A stretch of DNA of 64,000 bases from Lunularia cruciata (taxonomy: Eukaryota; Streptophyta; Marchantiopsida; Lunulariales; Lunulariaceae): contig OX419762.1 of assembly GCA_948567375.1 (NCBI GenBank), positions 59,848,841-59,912,840 on the forward strand, read 5' to 3'. Of this stretch, positions 11,825 to 21,676 are shown one piece after another. Position numbers and translations under genes: made by a program. Under the pieces are notes generated by a model. That model did not search any database, was not told where the DNA came from, and was given only the letters and a program-made list of their open reading frames with translations. The stretch's first letter is position 1. Every line of letters begins with the position of its first letter.

Positions 11825-13082
11825 TCAACTTGGAAACATGAAAGACAAGATGGATGCGCATATGACAAAGCAAGGCAAGGCAAGTTGATAAGTAACAAGA
11901 GAGACAATTTTGATGACATCAAAGGGTCCTATCCAATTAGGGGGAAGTTTACAAACTTGGGTATCAAATGAGAGAGGGAGGTTATTGGATGAGAGCATGA
12001 CCTTATTACCAACTCGAAAGTTGAAATCACGACAATGGTGATCCGCGTATTGTTTTTGCAGATTCTGAGCAACAAGGAGATTAGACTTAGCTTGTTGGAG
12101 GGATTGGAAAATGGTGGTCAAGAAGGTGGAGGTCTGAGGGACATGAGATGGTGGAGGAGCAAGAAGGGAATCGGAAACAAGTGGGTCTTGGCCACAAGTG
12201 AGAAAGAAAGGAGAGAATCCGGTGCTTGCATGTTTAGAATTATTGTATGCAAACTCCGCAATTGCAAGACATTGATTCCAATTGGTATGGTGAATGTTGA
12301 TGAAGGCACAAAGCATATCTTCCAAGGTGCAATGCATATTCAGTTTGTCTATCAATTTGAGAATGATAGGTCGTGGACAAATCAAGCTTGGTGCTGAGTA
12401 TTTGGAAGAGTGCTTGCCAAAACTTTCCAATGAAGTGAGGATCATGGTTGGAGATGAGTACACATGGCATTCCATGATGCTTGAATACTTTGTCAAAGTA
12501 GATTTGCACCTGGGTTGGAGCATCCACAGTATCAACCGTTGGTGCCAAATGAATTTACTTACTAAGCTTATCCACAAACACCACAATTGTTGTGTGACAT
12601 TGCTTTGTCTTGGGCAAGGAGGTGATGGGATCTAAGCTCACATGTTCCCAATGAGTTGATGGAATGTAAAGTGGTTGAAGGAGTCTACTCGGTTTCTGGT
12701 GACTGGCCTTGTTGCGTTGGCAACTCTCACACAATCAAACAAACTCTAGAACATCTCTTGTCATGTTGGGCCACCACCATTGGCGTTAGAGGGTACCCAA
12801 GGTCTTCTCCACACCCATGTGACCATCAATTGGTAAATCATGGGCTTCTTGAAGACGCACAAGTCAAAGATCACCTTTGGCTTGAACATAGATCCGGACC
12901 TCATAGAATAGAAGGCCATCCTTGAAGGAGAAGATGTTGTACTCCTTGTCGCATGTTGTCAAACGACCATGTACTATTTGGAAGAAGGGATCTTGTTGTA
13001 AAGCTAACCAAAACTCATGGTGGACCTTGGAGTCAATTGACACCATCGTAATTGCCGTCGTGATGAGAGGAAGAGACTTCAA
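11825..13082 (-). pseudogene. Gypsy-A integrase
   Basis: Read across frames on the minus strand from 13082 down: an N-terminal part (HHEFWLALQQDPFF), a degenerate His/Cys zinc region near 12730-12790 (HDKRCSRVC), the catalytic core (DPHFIGKFWQALF, then TTYHSQIDRQTE, with NWNQCLAIAEFAYNNSKHASTGFSPFF) and a C-terminal part (FRVGNKVMLSSNNLPL, PPNWIGPFDVIK). I see no clear chromodomain after it. Frameshifts near 12580 and 12540 and stops break the reading. The integrase would have joined element cDNA to the host chromosome. Confidence 0.85.
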
Positions 13083-13171
13083 ATCAGGTCGTCATGATGG
13101 AGCATCAAGGATGACATGGAACCAACCTAGTTTGTACTCAAGTTTGATATCAAAAAATAGAGTTGCTCCTC

Positions 13172-14417
13172 CTATTGATTATGTAGACTCTTCATGTGTT
13201 CCAAGTGTAAGGTCTGCAACAATGGTTTGTGATCGGTTTGCATGATCACTTGTTTTCCCAAGAGATAATGCCTCCATACCTTGGTAGCATATACCATTGC
13301 AAATTGTTCTTGATGTCGAGCATAGTAATTTCTTTCAATTTTATTTAGTCGGTGAGACACAAAGGCAATGAGATGTAGTCCATATGGGAATTCCTGTTGC
13401 AACACAACTCCAATTGTTAGAGGCATCAAAATCAACCACACAAGGTAGTTGAGGATCATGTGGTTGAAGAATGGGTCTTGAAGACACCATATGTTTCAAC
13501 TTCTGGACTGCTTCTTCGTGCTTGGTGGTCCACTAGAAGCTCAAGTTCTTCCCCAAGAGATCAGTCAATGGTGCTGTCACATGAGCATAAAAGTGGATGA
13601 ACCGTCAGTAAAAACTGGCCAATCCATAAAATGCTCATACTTTTGTAGCATCCTTTAGAGTAGGCCAATCAATAATGGCCTTGATTTTCTCCTCTTCCAT
13701 CTTGATCCTTCCAATGAGATCTTGTGACCCAAGAAGGTAACTTCCTTCTGCCAAAAGGCACACTTTGATTTCTTGTAGTGAAATTTCCATTGTCGTAGTT
13801 GTCTTAAGACTGTTTGCACGTGATTCACGTATTTTGCCTTTATCTTGATATAAAGTAAGATATCATCCAAGAACACCACCACGTACTTATACAATAGTCC
13901 ATCCAACACCCGATGCATCTGATCCATGAAGATTGTTGGAGCATTAGTGAGCCCCAAAGGTAGAACTCTCCACTCAAAATGCCCATACCTTATGCGAAAG
14001 GCAGTCTTTTGCACATCTTCCCTATCAATGGGGACTTGCAATAGCGGTTACGTTGATCCACCTTGGAAAAGTATCGTGCTCCACTTAATTGATCAAGCAA
14101 TTATTGATTCGAGATACTTGATATGAATTCTTCATTATTTGCTTATTGAGCTCACGGTAATCAATAAAGAAACAAAGTCTTCCATCCTTCTTTGGAATGA
14201 ATTGAATTGGTGCTACCCAAGGAGAGGTACTATGTTGTATGAAGTCCTTCTCCAACAACTCCGTAAGTATTATTTGCAACTCTTCCAACTCCTTTGGTGA
14301 GAGCCGATAGATTGGTCTACTCATTAGAGTACTCCTTGGCAATAACTCAATCTTGAAAGGCATATCACCATAAGAGGGTAATCCCTTTGGTAGATCATTT
14401 GGAAAACACATCCGCAA
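13172..14417 (-). pseudogene. Gypsy-A reverse transcriptase and RNase H
   Basis: 14417-14085 holds the RT start (RPIYRLSPKELEEL, then WVAPIQFIPKKDG and IDYRELN). 14041-13655 holds the palm, with AFRIRYGHFEWRVLPLGLTN and the active-site box FLDD, then FLGHKIS. RNase H follows from 13459, including VSHRLNKIERNY and TDHKPLLQTL. The joints at 14085/14041 and near 13640 are broken. The order and spacing are normal for a Ty3/Gypsy pol. Confidence 0.88.
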
Positions 14418-14499
14418 ACTCCTGAACTATCTAATCAACCATTGCTTGATGAGGCTGGTAGCACTCCTCAGGTTGTCCTTGTGCAATTGGCTTGATCCA

Positions 14500-14765
14500 C
14501 ACTACAAAAATATACTTATCTTCCTCCAAAGCTTGCTCTATGGCTGCTTCACTAACAAATTTCCCATCTAGGGACTCATCTCTCTTCAAAGTTTGCTCCA
14601 TGGTTGCCTTCTTGGTAAACTTCCCATCTTGGGACTCATCTCCCTTCAAGGCTTGCTCTATGGCTACTTCACTAACAAATTTCCCATCTAGGAACTCATC
14701 TCTCTTCAAAGTTTGCTCCATGGTTGCCTTCTCAAGAAACTTCCCATCTTGGGACTGACTATTCT
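14500..14765 (-). repeat. In-frame 60-bp tandem repeats in the Gypsy-A linker
   Basis: Four consecutive 60-bp units alternate between two types and read in frame on the minus strand. One type is DGKF-x-x-KATMEQTLKRDE; the other is DGKFVSE-x-AIEQAL. Together they form two 40-residue supra-units between the protease and RT coding regions. The period is a multiple of three, so the frame is kept. I know no function. Confidence 0.85.
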
Positions 14766-14835
14766 TAGGTGTCTTACTCAAAGGCGCCAAAAAACCTAAT
14801 TAGAAATTCTTACCTTGGTGTTGTACTTGAATTTC

Positions 14836-15150
14836 TCATCGGGTCCAATCAAATTGAACCTTATGACATTCAAGCCAAGGTAATCCTAGAATGACATCGT
14901 AGTGTAGAGGTGCCACTACAAACCTCATACACTCCAGATACTCCTTCCCAATCTTGAAGGTAACAAGATGCAAGGTACAAAATGCAGAACACTTTCTACC
15001 ATCTGCCATCATCAATCTGCTTTCAATTATTGGCTTGATAGGAAAACCTAATTTTTTTGCTATTTGCATAGCCATGCAATTCTTTGAACTTCTAAAATCA
15101 ACCAAAATCCTATAACTTTGATTAGATATCGTACCTTGCAAGTGAAGCAA
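14836..15150 (-). pseudogene. Gypsy-A aspartic protease
   Basis: The retropepsin fold is recognised by ILVDFRSSKN, which stands where ILVDSGSSKN is usual, and by the C-terminal DVILGLPWL motif. The catalytic Asp-Ser-Gly has become Asp-Phe-Arg, so even without stops it would be inactive. It would have cut the Gag-Pol precursor. Confidence 0.82.
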
Positions 15151-15177
15151 ACTTGCATAGGTTAAGCCTTCAATCCA

Positions 15178-16380
15178 ATGGAACTAATCAAGCTCCCAAT
15201 AGCGGCTCAAAATCTCCTATTGGGATGTCTTGTTTCCTTGATCATTCCGCTCCATAAACTTCATCTGGGCAACTTGTCCAGGTCGCTCATTCCTAAATGG
15301 ACATTCAGCAATGTGATGTCCAACCTAGCGACAATAAAAACAACCACCATTTTGTTACAATCTTTCTCTATCCGTTGTACCAAGTGGTCTCTGTTGGATA
15401 ATATCAATCTCCATTGGTGCCTATTCCTCCACCCGTGTGTAGTATACTGGTAGGCTTTGTGTAGGTCGAGGTCGAGACCAAGTTATCATAACCAAGGAAT
15501 CAAAGCGCTCAGCCAATTACATGGCTTCTTCTATATTTTGTGGTTCTCGCATGGTCATCTCCAATTTGGTTTGTGAATTCAAGCTCCTCACAAATCAATC
15601 TAGAACTTCATCTTCTTGTATATTTAGAATCTGCATGATGATGTTCTGAATTTGCATGATATAGTTCCTTATAGGGCCAATCTGCTTCAACTTTGCCAAT
15701 CTATCTCATGCGGCCCGGGTGACATTTATAGTTTAAAATTGACCAAGTATTGCATCCTTGAATTCTACCCATGTCAAGATTAGTGCAACAATTTTTTGTT
15801 TAGCTTGCTCTACTTGGAATCGCCACCAAAGTTTTGTTACACCATCCAATTGGCTAGAAGCAAAGAGAATCTATTTCTGTTCATCTTGGAGATTGGTAGC
15901 TTCAGAGTAACATTTGCAGTCAAACACAAAATTCTCCACTGTGCCCAGAAGATTTTTGCCTTCAAACACCTTGGGTTTTGGAAATCGGATTTGATCTTCT
16001 TCATCTCGAAAGGGTGCTCTCTTTATGTGTTCTTATTGTTGTTGGTCTTGTTCATCCAACAATCAAGTAAGGTGCTCGATTTGTTACTGTATAACAATGA
16101 TAACATTTGGTATTGCCCCCATGGCTACTACTCTATTCCACTACTCTCAATCTATCTAATTTATTAACACATAGATGCAACACGTCCACCATTCCCCCTA
16201 AGTTACAATAGGGAGTATCAAGGGTTTCTCAAACAAGGTGATCATATGCATAAAATCTTGCACAAAGTGCAAGGTGATGAATTAGGTGAAATGATGTTTG
16301 GATAATACTTGGACATGAAAATCCTAATGGTTTGACGGAAATGGATTTCGTGGTCTATAAATTCTATCCATCCCATTCTT
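15178..16380 (-). pseudogene. Gypsy-A gag region
   Basis: A decayed nucleocapsid knuckle can be read near 15285-15345 on the minus strand (CFYC, then GHHIAEC, with a stop between). Upstream (15450-16160) the frames are heavily broken; only short capsid-like stretches remain. The 5' end abuts the primer-binding site at 16381. Confidence 0.65.
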
Positions 16381-16393
16381 GCTTTGATACCAA

Positions 16394-16786
16394 TGTAAAA
16401 GACCAAGTCCAAGGATAGAAATAGGAGAATGGGAACTCACATTGGGACACTTGAATGTGGAAAACTCTGAATGTCTAACTTGAACTTTGGCTCTTGTATT
16501 TATAGAGATCATACAAGACTCTTGAGAAGCTTCTCAAGAAGTTTCTTTGAACTGCTTTTTTGGAGTGCAAGCTAAGTTAATGGAAAAATTTCTTTCAAGA
16601 AGTTGTTTATTTGGGATATAAGTTAAGCTAGTTGAAAACTTCTAGAATTTTCTTTTGAAAATTACATATTTGAGATGCAAGATAAACTAGTCGAGAAACT
16701 TTTCAAATATTTTTAGAATATTCTAGGTTAATTTATTTTATTTATTAGCACTACTTATTTCATCATTTAACTTCCATATTGTTACA
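16394..16786 (-). repeat. 5' LTR of Gypsy-A with TATA and heat-shock-like site
   Basis: TGTAAC start at 16786 and TTTTACA end at 16394 in element sense. It retains the three-unit site TTCTAGAATTTTC at 16640-16652 and the TATA box at 16497-16505, spaced as in the other LTR. Confidence 0.88.
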
Positions 16787-17575
16787 AAGTAAAAAAAAGG
16801 AAGAAAGTGTTGTTAAGTTAGTTTCCGAAACTACACTCGATATGACAACAGATGTGTTTACAAAAGCATTACCTAAAGACAAATAAACACCGCAAATGTG
16901 CAGTATTCATGAGAATTATACTAAACTCTCATTCATTGGAAGTGTTAGTTTAGCTAAACCTCTAGTTTGTGTGTTTCGTACCTACTCTAGGTTTCTATCA
17001 TCTCTTTATGATAACATGAGGCAAAGCCACAATTAGGGTTAGGAAAAGCAACCTCTTAAAGTTAGAATATGAATATATAATTTAATTCGGTGAGCTTGGT
17101 ATACTCAGGTATTCTGCAAGAGTCATTCCATGGTTTAAGGTGTGCTTGGTATACTCAGGTTTTCCACAACAGTCATTCCATGGTTTCAAGCATTCTCTAC
17201 TCGGGCTGTTTATCGTGGGGTGTTTCTCATGCTAAGTGAATGAACTGTTGTGTATTATCTATGAAAGCTGAGGGAAGGAGAGAGAGAGAGAGTGAGTAAC
17301 TCCATGGTTTCAAGTGTTCTCTGCTCCACGGTTTATCTTGGGATGTTTCTAATGCTAAGCGAGTGAACTGTTGTGTATTATCTCTGAAAGAGAGAGTGTG
17401 TGTGAATTGAGTCCTGGCGTGAACAACCAAGAGTGTCTACTCGGGTGAGCCTCGAAAAGTAGAGTGCTAAGATGTATGATATATCAAAAGTCAGAATTAC
17501 TAAGGATAGACCTTCAATTTCATTCAAAGGAAATAGAACTTTTCATCACCTCGATTGTGTAAGGACAAGATTCGA
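16787..17575 (+). mobile_element. Copia remnant D: end of RNase H, LTR, and start of a second gag
   Basis: 16787-16885 resumes the Copia pol end (KLVSETTLDMTTDVFTKALPKDK, stop). An LTR edge TGTTAGTTTAG at 16943 resembles the family-A LTR start. The LTR/leader contains near-duplicate blocks (17092-17140 and 17141-17190; 17180-17280 and 17300-17395). At 17472 an ATG follows a leader like that of Copia-A1 (GTGTCTACTCGGGTGAG) and opens a gag-like start (MYDISKVRITKDRPS) that soon fades. So pol, one LTR and a new gag occur in head-to-tail order. Confidence 0.7.
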
Positions 17576-17635
17576 TGAAAGCATTTGTGAAGGAGCACAA
17601 GTCATTGCATTGCAAATTACTTACACGGTGGTGAA

Positions 17636-20273
17636 TTAAGATCTTGTATTTGCATTTGTACCCCAAGCTTCTACTCTCGCGGCGATTCGCTTCAAAGCAG
17701 CTCTATCGATCGACGGATCAGTGTCTTTGATCCATTGAAGAATCTGATTAGCCTGTCTAACTTTACCCATTTTTCAGTAGGCGTCCAAAAGGCCTCTGTA
17801 AGGGAATTCTTCGGGCTTACACCCTCTCCTTTTCATGTACTTGAGAGCACATTTATAGCTTCATTGTACATGCCAAGGTTTGCATAACTACTACCGAAAG
17901 TATTGTAAGTGAATATGTTGGGCTCAACCTAGCGTCCACCATTTCCAAGAATATTCTAGCTGCATCATCCATCCGTCCATGCTTGGTATACGCAAATATG
18001 AGCGTATTGAATGTGATCATGTTCGGCCTCGTTCGGCCTCGTTCCTGCAGTCTGCATGTCTCTCGGCACCTCCTCTGCTTTCCTATACATCCCTTCTCTG
18101 CCGTACACACTCATGACAACCTTGTATGTGACCAGATCAGGAGCAATACCATTTTCCTTGAGTGTATCCAGCAAGTCTGTGGTCCTGTCCACTCTTCCTC
18201 TCTTCCCATACACTGTAATCATGGCATAGTAAGCATTCAGGTCGTGTGTATACCCGTTTTTGTGCAACTCAGCAAAGGCAAGCTCTGCTTCATCCAAGAG
18301 GTTGCACTTACTACTGTACACCAGCACTGAGGTTTTCAGTACGACAGTACCGAGATTACTGTCAAAGAGGGCGTATATATCTTCTACTTTCTTCTTAAGG
18401 CGCACTAATTGCCTTCCATTGGAATATGCATGCAGCATCGTTAGGCTCAAAGCCCTTCTTCTGCATCTCCACAACAAGCTCTTCCGCTGATTCCCATCGA
18501 CCTTCCCTGGCAAAAGCAGCAAGTAAAGCATTGAAAGTGGCAATATCTGGCTTACAACCTGCTCATTGCAGACCATGGTAAATTCCCACAGCTTGGTCTG
18601 CTGAACCACATCTTCCGTAGGCATCAATCAAAATGTTGAAGGTGTCCTTCTCTGGTTTGCACCCAGCCTTCTTCATATTTTGAACACCATCGCCACCTCC
18701 TCGTACATACCGTTCCTACCATAAGCATCTACCATACTGTTCCAAGTTACTACGTCTGGAGCACATCCACTGTCGCTCAAATTGTCAAATATTTGAAGCA
18801 TCTCAGTGAACATCTTTGTCTTCCCAAACATGTCTATCAACGAATTGAATGTGAACAAGTTAGGCATGCAACCCCCCGAGCACCTTTCATAGTAGGTTTC
18901 CATGGCCAAACGCTCCTTTCCAGTAGAACTATAACCAAAGAGCAGACTTGTGTAAGTGAAGACGTCAGGCTCCATGCCCTTGCTAACCATCTGCTCCTTC
19001 AACGCTAGCGCTTCAGAATGTAAACCAGCCTTTCACTAAGCAGCCAGAAGCTCGTTGTATGTGACAATATTGGGTGGACACCCTGCTTTCTCCATTTCCT
19101 TCAAAACTTTGCAGGCTTCTTTGTGCCAATCTGCCTTCCCATATACATCCAGGAGTGCGTTATACGTGACTCTGTCAGGGGTACAACCTGCCTCTTTCAT
19201 ATCTTCAAATATACCTCGGGCCTCTTTGCCCAAGCGCTAATCATTTGTTGTAGCTGTACCTGTCAGGACGACAATCCAGTGTATCAAGTCAGTTATCAAA
19301 TCTTGAATTTTGTCCCATGAACGACCCCTCTTCCCACAGATGTCAATCACAACATTGTATGTCACCAAGTTGGGCCTGCAACCTTCCTCCTGCATCCTTT
19401 CAAACAGCGCCAAAGCTTCATGGGATCTTCCACTACGTGCATAGGCTAATAAGAGAAGTGCAGGAATAAACATTCAAGCTGTATCCCTCTCCCTTCAAGC
19501 TCTCAAAAATCTCTACAGCGGTAGTTAGCTGCATCTCCCTGCCAAGAATCCTCCACATGCTGGCTATGGTAGGCCCATCGGGTCTCAATTTCTCGTGCTT
19601 CCGCATCCAAGACAAAACCTGACGGGCCTTCTGCCATCTCCCATCATTCCAAACGTCTTTATCATACATAGAATATCATGGAGTGAGAGATTATCGTTAG
19701 CTGCGTCCAAAAGAAATTCTGGATTCTGACCTCTTTTCAGCTCCCCCAAGGCGTTGAATAGCTGTGTCCCATCCGCTGACAGTCCAGTGCGCCACGGCAG
19801 CTTCTCATCCCTATGCTTCCCAATTCGACGTTTGCTAGCCCTCTGCAGTGAACCCCTAACTGGACAAGGTGTGGCCGCTTTAGCTTCTTCTCTTCAATCT
19901 CCGGAACCTGCCTCGTATCATTTGGTAAACTCTCTTCCCTTGCCTTTTCCCCATTCCACTGTGGCCTGCTGCTCTCCCTGCTGTTGTCGATCCTTCCGCC
20001 TGTAGAAGGAGAAGATGAACTCCGTTGTTGTTGGTGTTGCCTCTGCTAATCATCCTCTGGTACACCCCAGTTCTGCTGCAGAGACTGCTGCTGCTCCTTG
20101 ATTTTGTTCTGCCTCGCTTCAGCCACCGGCTCTAGAATCGCAGACAGCTTTCCATGGCGACCGAAACTGCTCTCTGAGAAAGTAACATTCGCCGCTGGTG
20201 GTCTCCAGTACCCTGGTTTAGGAGGTAAGAGTGGTGGCGGAGGCAGCACCGGTGCTGCTTGGTTGCTCGTCAT
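17636..20273 (-). pseudogene. P-class pentatricopeptide repeat (PPR) pseudogene, At5g02860-like
   Basis: The minus strand from the ATG at 20273 gives a Pro-rich N terminus (LPPPPLLPPKPGYW) and then a long array of 35-residue PPR units, for example PNLVTYNVVIDICGKRG, PDRVTYNALLDVYGK, PNIVTYNELLAA, PDVFTYTSLLFGYS and PDVVTWNSMVDAYGRNG, ending near 17636. The order matches Arabidopsis At5g02860-type proteins, about 820 residues; this locus spans about 879 codons. It is broken: stops at 20046 and 19237, a TAG-TGA pair near 19036, a frameshift near 18675 followed by a stop, frame changes near 19470 and 18110, and a late stop near 17775. Such proteins usually bind organelle RNA. It has no obvious introns. 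The damage is spread along the whole gene, so a sequencing slip is unlikely. Confidence 0.9.
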
Positions 20274-20362
20274 AGCTTCTCCACACCATCATCCACTCCA
20301 ATTCTACATGTGAACCTCCTCTTCCTTCTCTCCTCCTCCAGTCCTCGCTCCTCGTCCTCGTC

Positions 20363-20398
<36 letters not shown>

Positions 20399-21060
20399 GC
20401 AAAACAACACCTCCAACCTCACCCACACCCAACATCTTACCTCACTGTTGTCCTCCTCCTGCCTAATACTCTGCTCACGAACTGCCGTGACAATGAAGTT
20501 GGCCTCAACCCCATTGCACGTAATCTCCAGGAATCTGTAACGGAAATCCGGAAGCGGAGGAACTAACCTGACCCTCTTTGATCTACTTGGTGTACATCAA
20601 CAGCTGCAGTAAAACTCGTCACACGCTTTTCCACTTCCTTTTAGCCTCGAGCTCCACTGGAACCTACCGTGTACCCGGACGGAGCATAAGCGAGCATAAC
20701 GACAAGGATCTCTTATACCTTCGAGCTTTAGGGTTTATGTGTCCTCCTCGTTCTTGTGGATAAGCTGCTGTTTTGGCACTACGGTAGTGTTCTGTCCAAG
20801 CCAGAGGAGGGAGTTACTTACCGGTATGCTCTTTGAAATTATAGTGGGGAGTGGGACGTGAGAAAACTTAGAGCCCCAGGGATGTGCTGGTCCAGAATTT
20901 CTTGGTAATTTTGTTAATTTCTCTTTCGACTGGGATTTGATTTCCGACCTGTATCTTCTCCAGGCTGATGGGTTGTGTCCAAGTTTGCTCAAGTCAAAAC
21001 AGTTTGTTGCCTGTGGGCTAAAAGTGTGCAGCTGCACGGTAGTGAGAGTAGAGTAGTAAC
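20274..21060. promoter_or_regulatory. Shared divergent promoter region of the PPR locus and RH50
   Basis: 787 bp separate the two divergent start codons. It holds a (CT)n run at about 20366-20395, close to the PPR start, as is common in plant 5' UTRs. No coding ORF is convincing; a Ser-rich plus-strand ORF at 20259-20540 is explained by the CT run. Confidence 0.5.
20366..20395. repeat. (CT)n microsatellite
   Basis: About 15 CT units upstream of the PPR start codon, on its 5' UTR side. Confidence 0.9.
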
Positions 21061-21676
21061 ATGAATCTGAATCATGTTTTGAGTTTTGAGTCCTCCTTGA
21101 GCTCCTTATCATTGTGTAGAGCTCATGAGAATCGGTACAACAGTCAGGTGTTAGTGCACAGGAAGGCCGGGATTCATATTACCTGGAGAAGCTCTGATGG
21201 AGAATCTCGGCGAAAGGATGGAGACGAGAGGAGTTTAAATGGTGTTAGTGATCGCCCGAGGTACCCAAGAGCGCAGGATAGTGAGTACAGGAGCTCAGTG
21301 GGATCACGCGGTAGAGGTTACAGAGGTGGTTCTGGTGGTGGAGGATACGGAAACTCTAATTCTAAGAACTACAGAGGAGTAGGTGCTGGTGGGGTTGGAA
21401 AATATAAAGGTGGAGGGGACCATGGAAGAGGGAGAGATAGGAAGAAGCAAATGCATCCTGGTGCTTACACAATGATTGATGAACAGACAGGAGAGAAGGT
21501 TGTTGTTTGGGGAGTGGAGACGGATGATGACATTCCTGTGCCCACGGCTGATGATTTGAATTGGAGAAAGACTGTGCTGGCTATTCCAGGTGATGCAAGT
21601 GATGAGACTTGGGCCAAAGTTATGGAGGATTCTGGCTCCACTGGCGGGTACAGCGTAAAGGGTGTCCAACAAGGAC
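21061..21676 (+). CDS. RH50: RH50 exon 1
   Basis: ATG start, transit-peptide-like N terminus, Gly/Arg-rich segment. The donor GTGAGT at 21677 leaves one base of a split codon; completing it with TT from exon 2 gives Leu. Confidence 0.85.

Larger units (their letters stand above)
11135..16786 (-). mobile_element. Ty3/Gypsy LTR retrotransposon A, nested in Copia remnant D
   Basis: It is bounded by two related LTRs in direct orientation: 16394-16786 (5' LTR on the minus strand) and 11135-11540 (3' LTR). A primer-binding-site-like TTGGTATCAAAGC directly follows the 5' LTR (complement of 16381-16393). Between them, on the minus strand, lie a gag zinc-knuckle region, protease, RT, RNase H and integrase, which is the Gypsy order. 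All genes carry stops and frameshifts. The Copia RNase H reading on the left side resumes on the right side, proving insertion into an older Copia element. No exact target-site duplication is left (GTAGA left, AAGTA right). Confidence 0.93.

Noticed and set aside
17636..20273. PPR stops explained by RNA editing or introns
   Set aside because: Editing of this kind acts on organelle transcripts, and there are frame changes as well as stops; no splice sites bracket the breaks.
20259..20540. Plus-strand Ser/Leu-rich ORF near the PPR start
   Set aside because: Its composition comes from the CT microsatellite and the complement of the PPR N terminus; no family motif.
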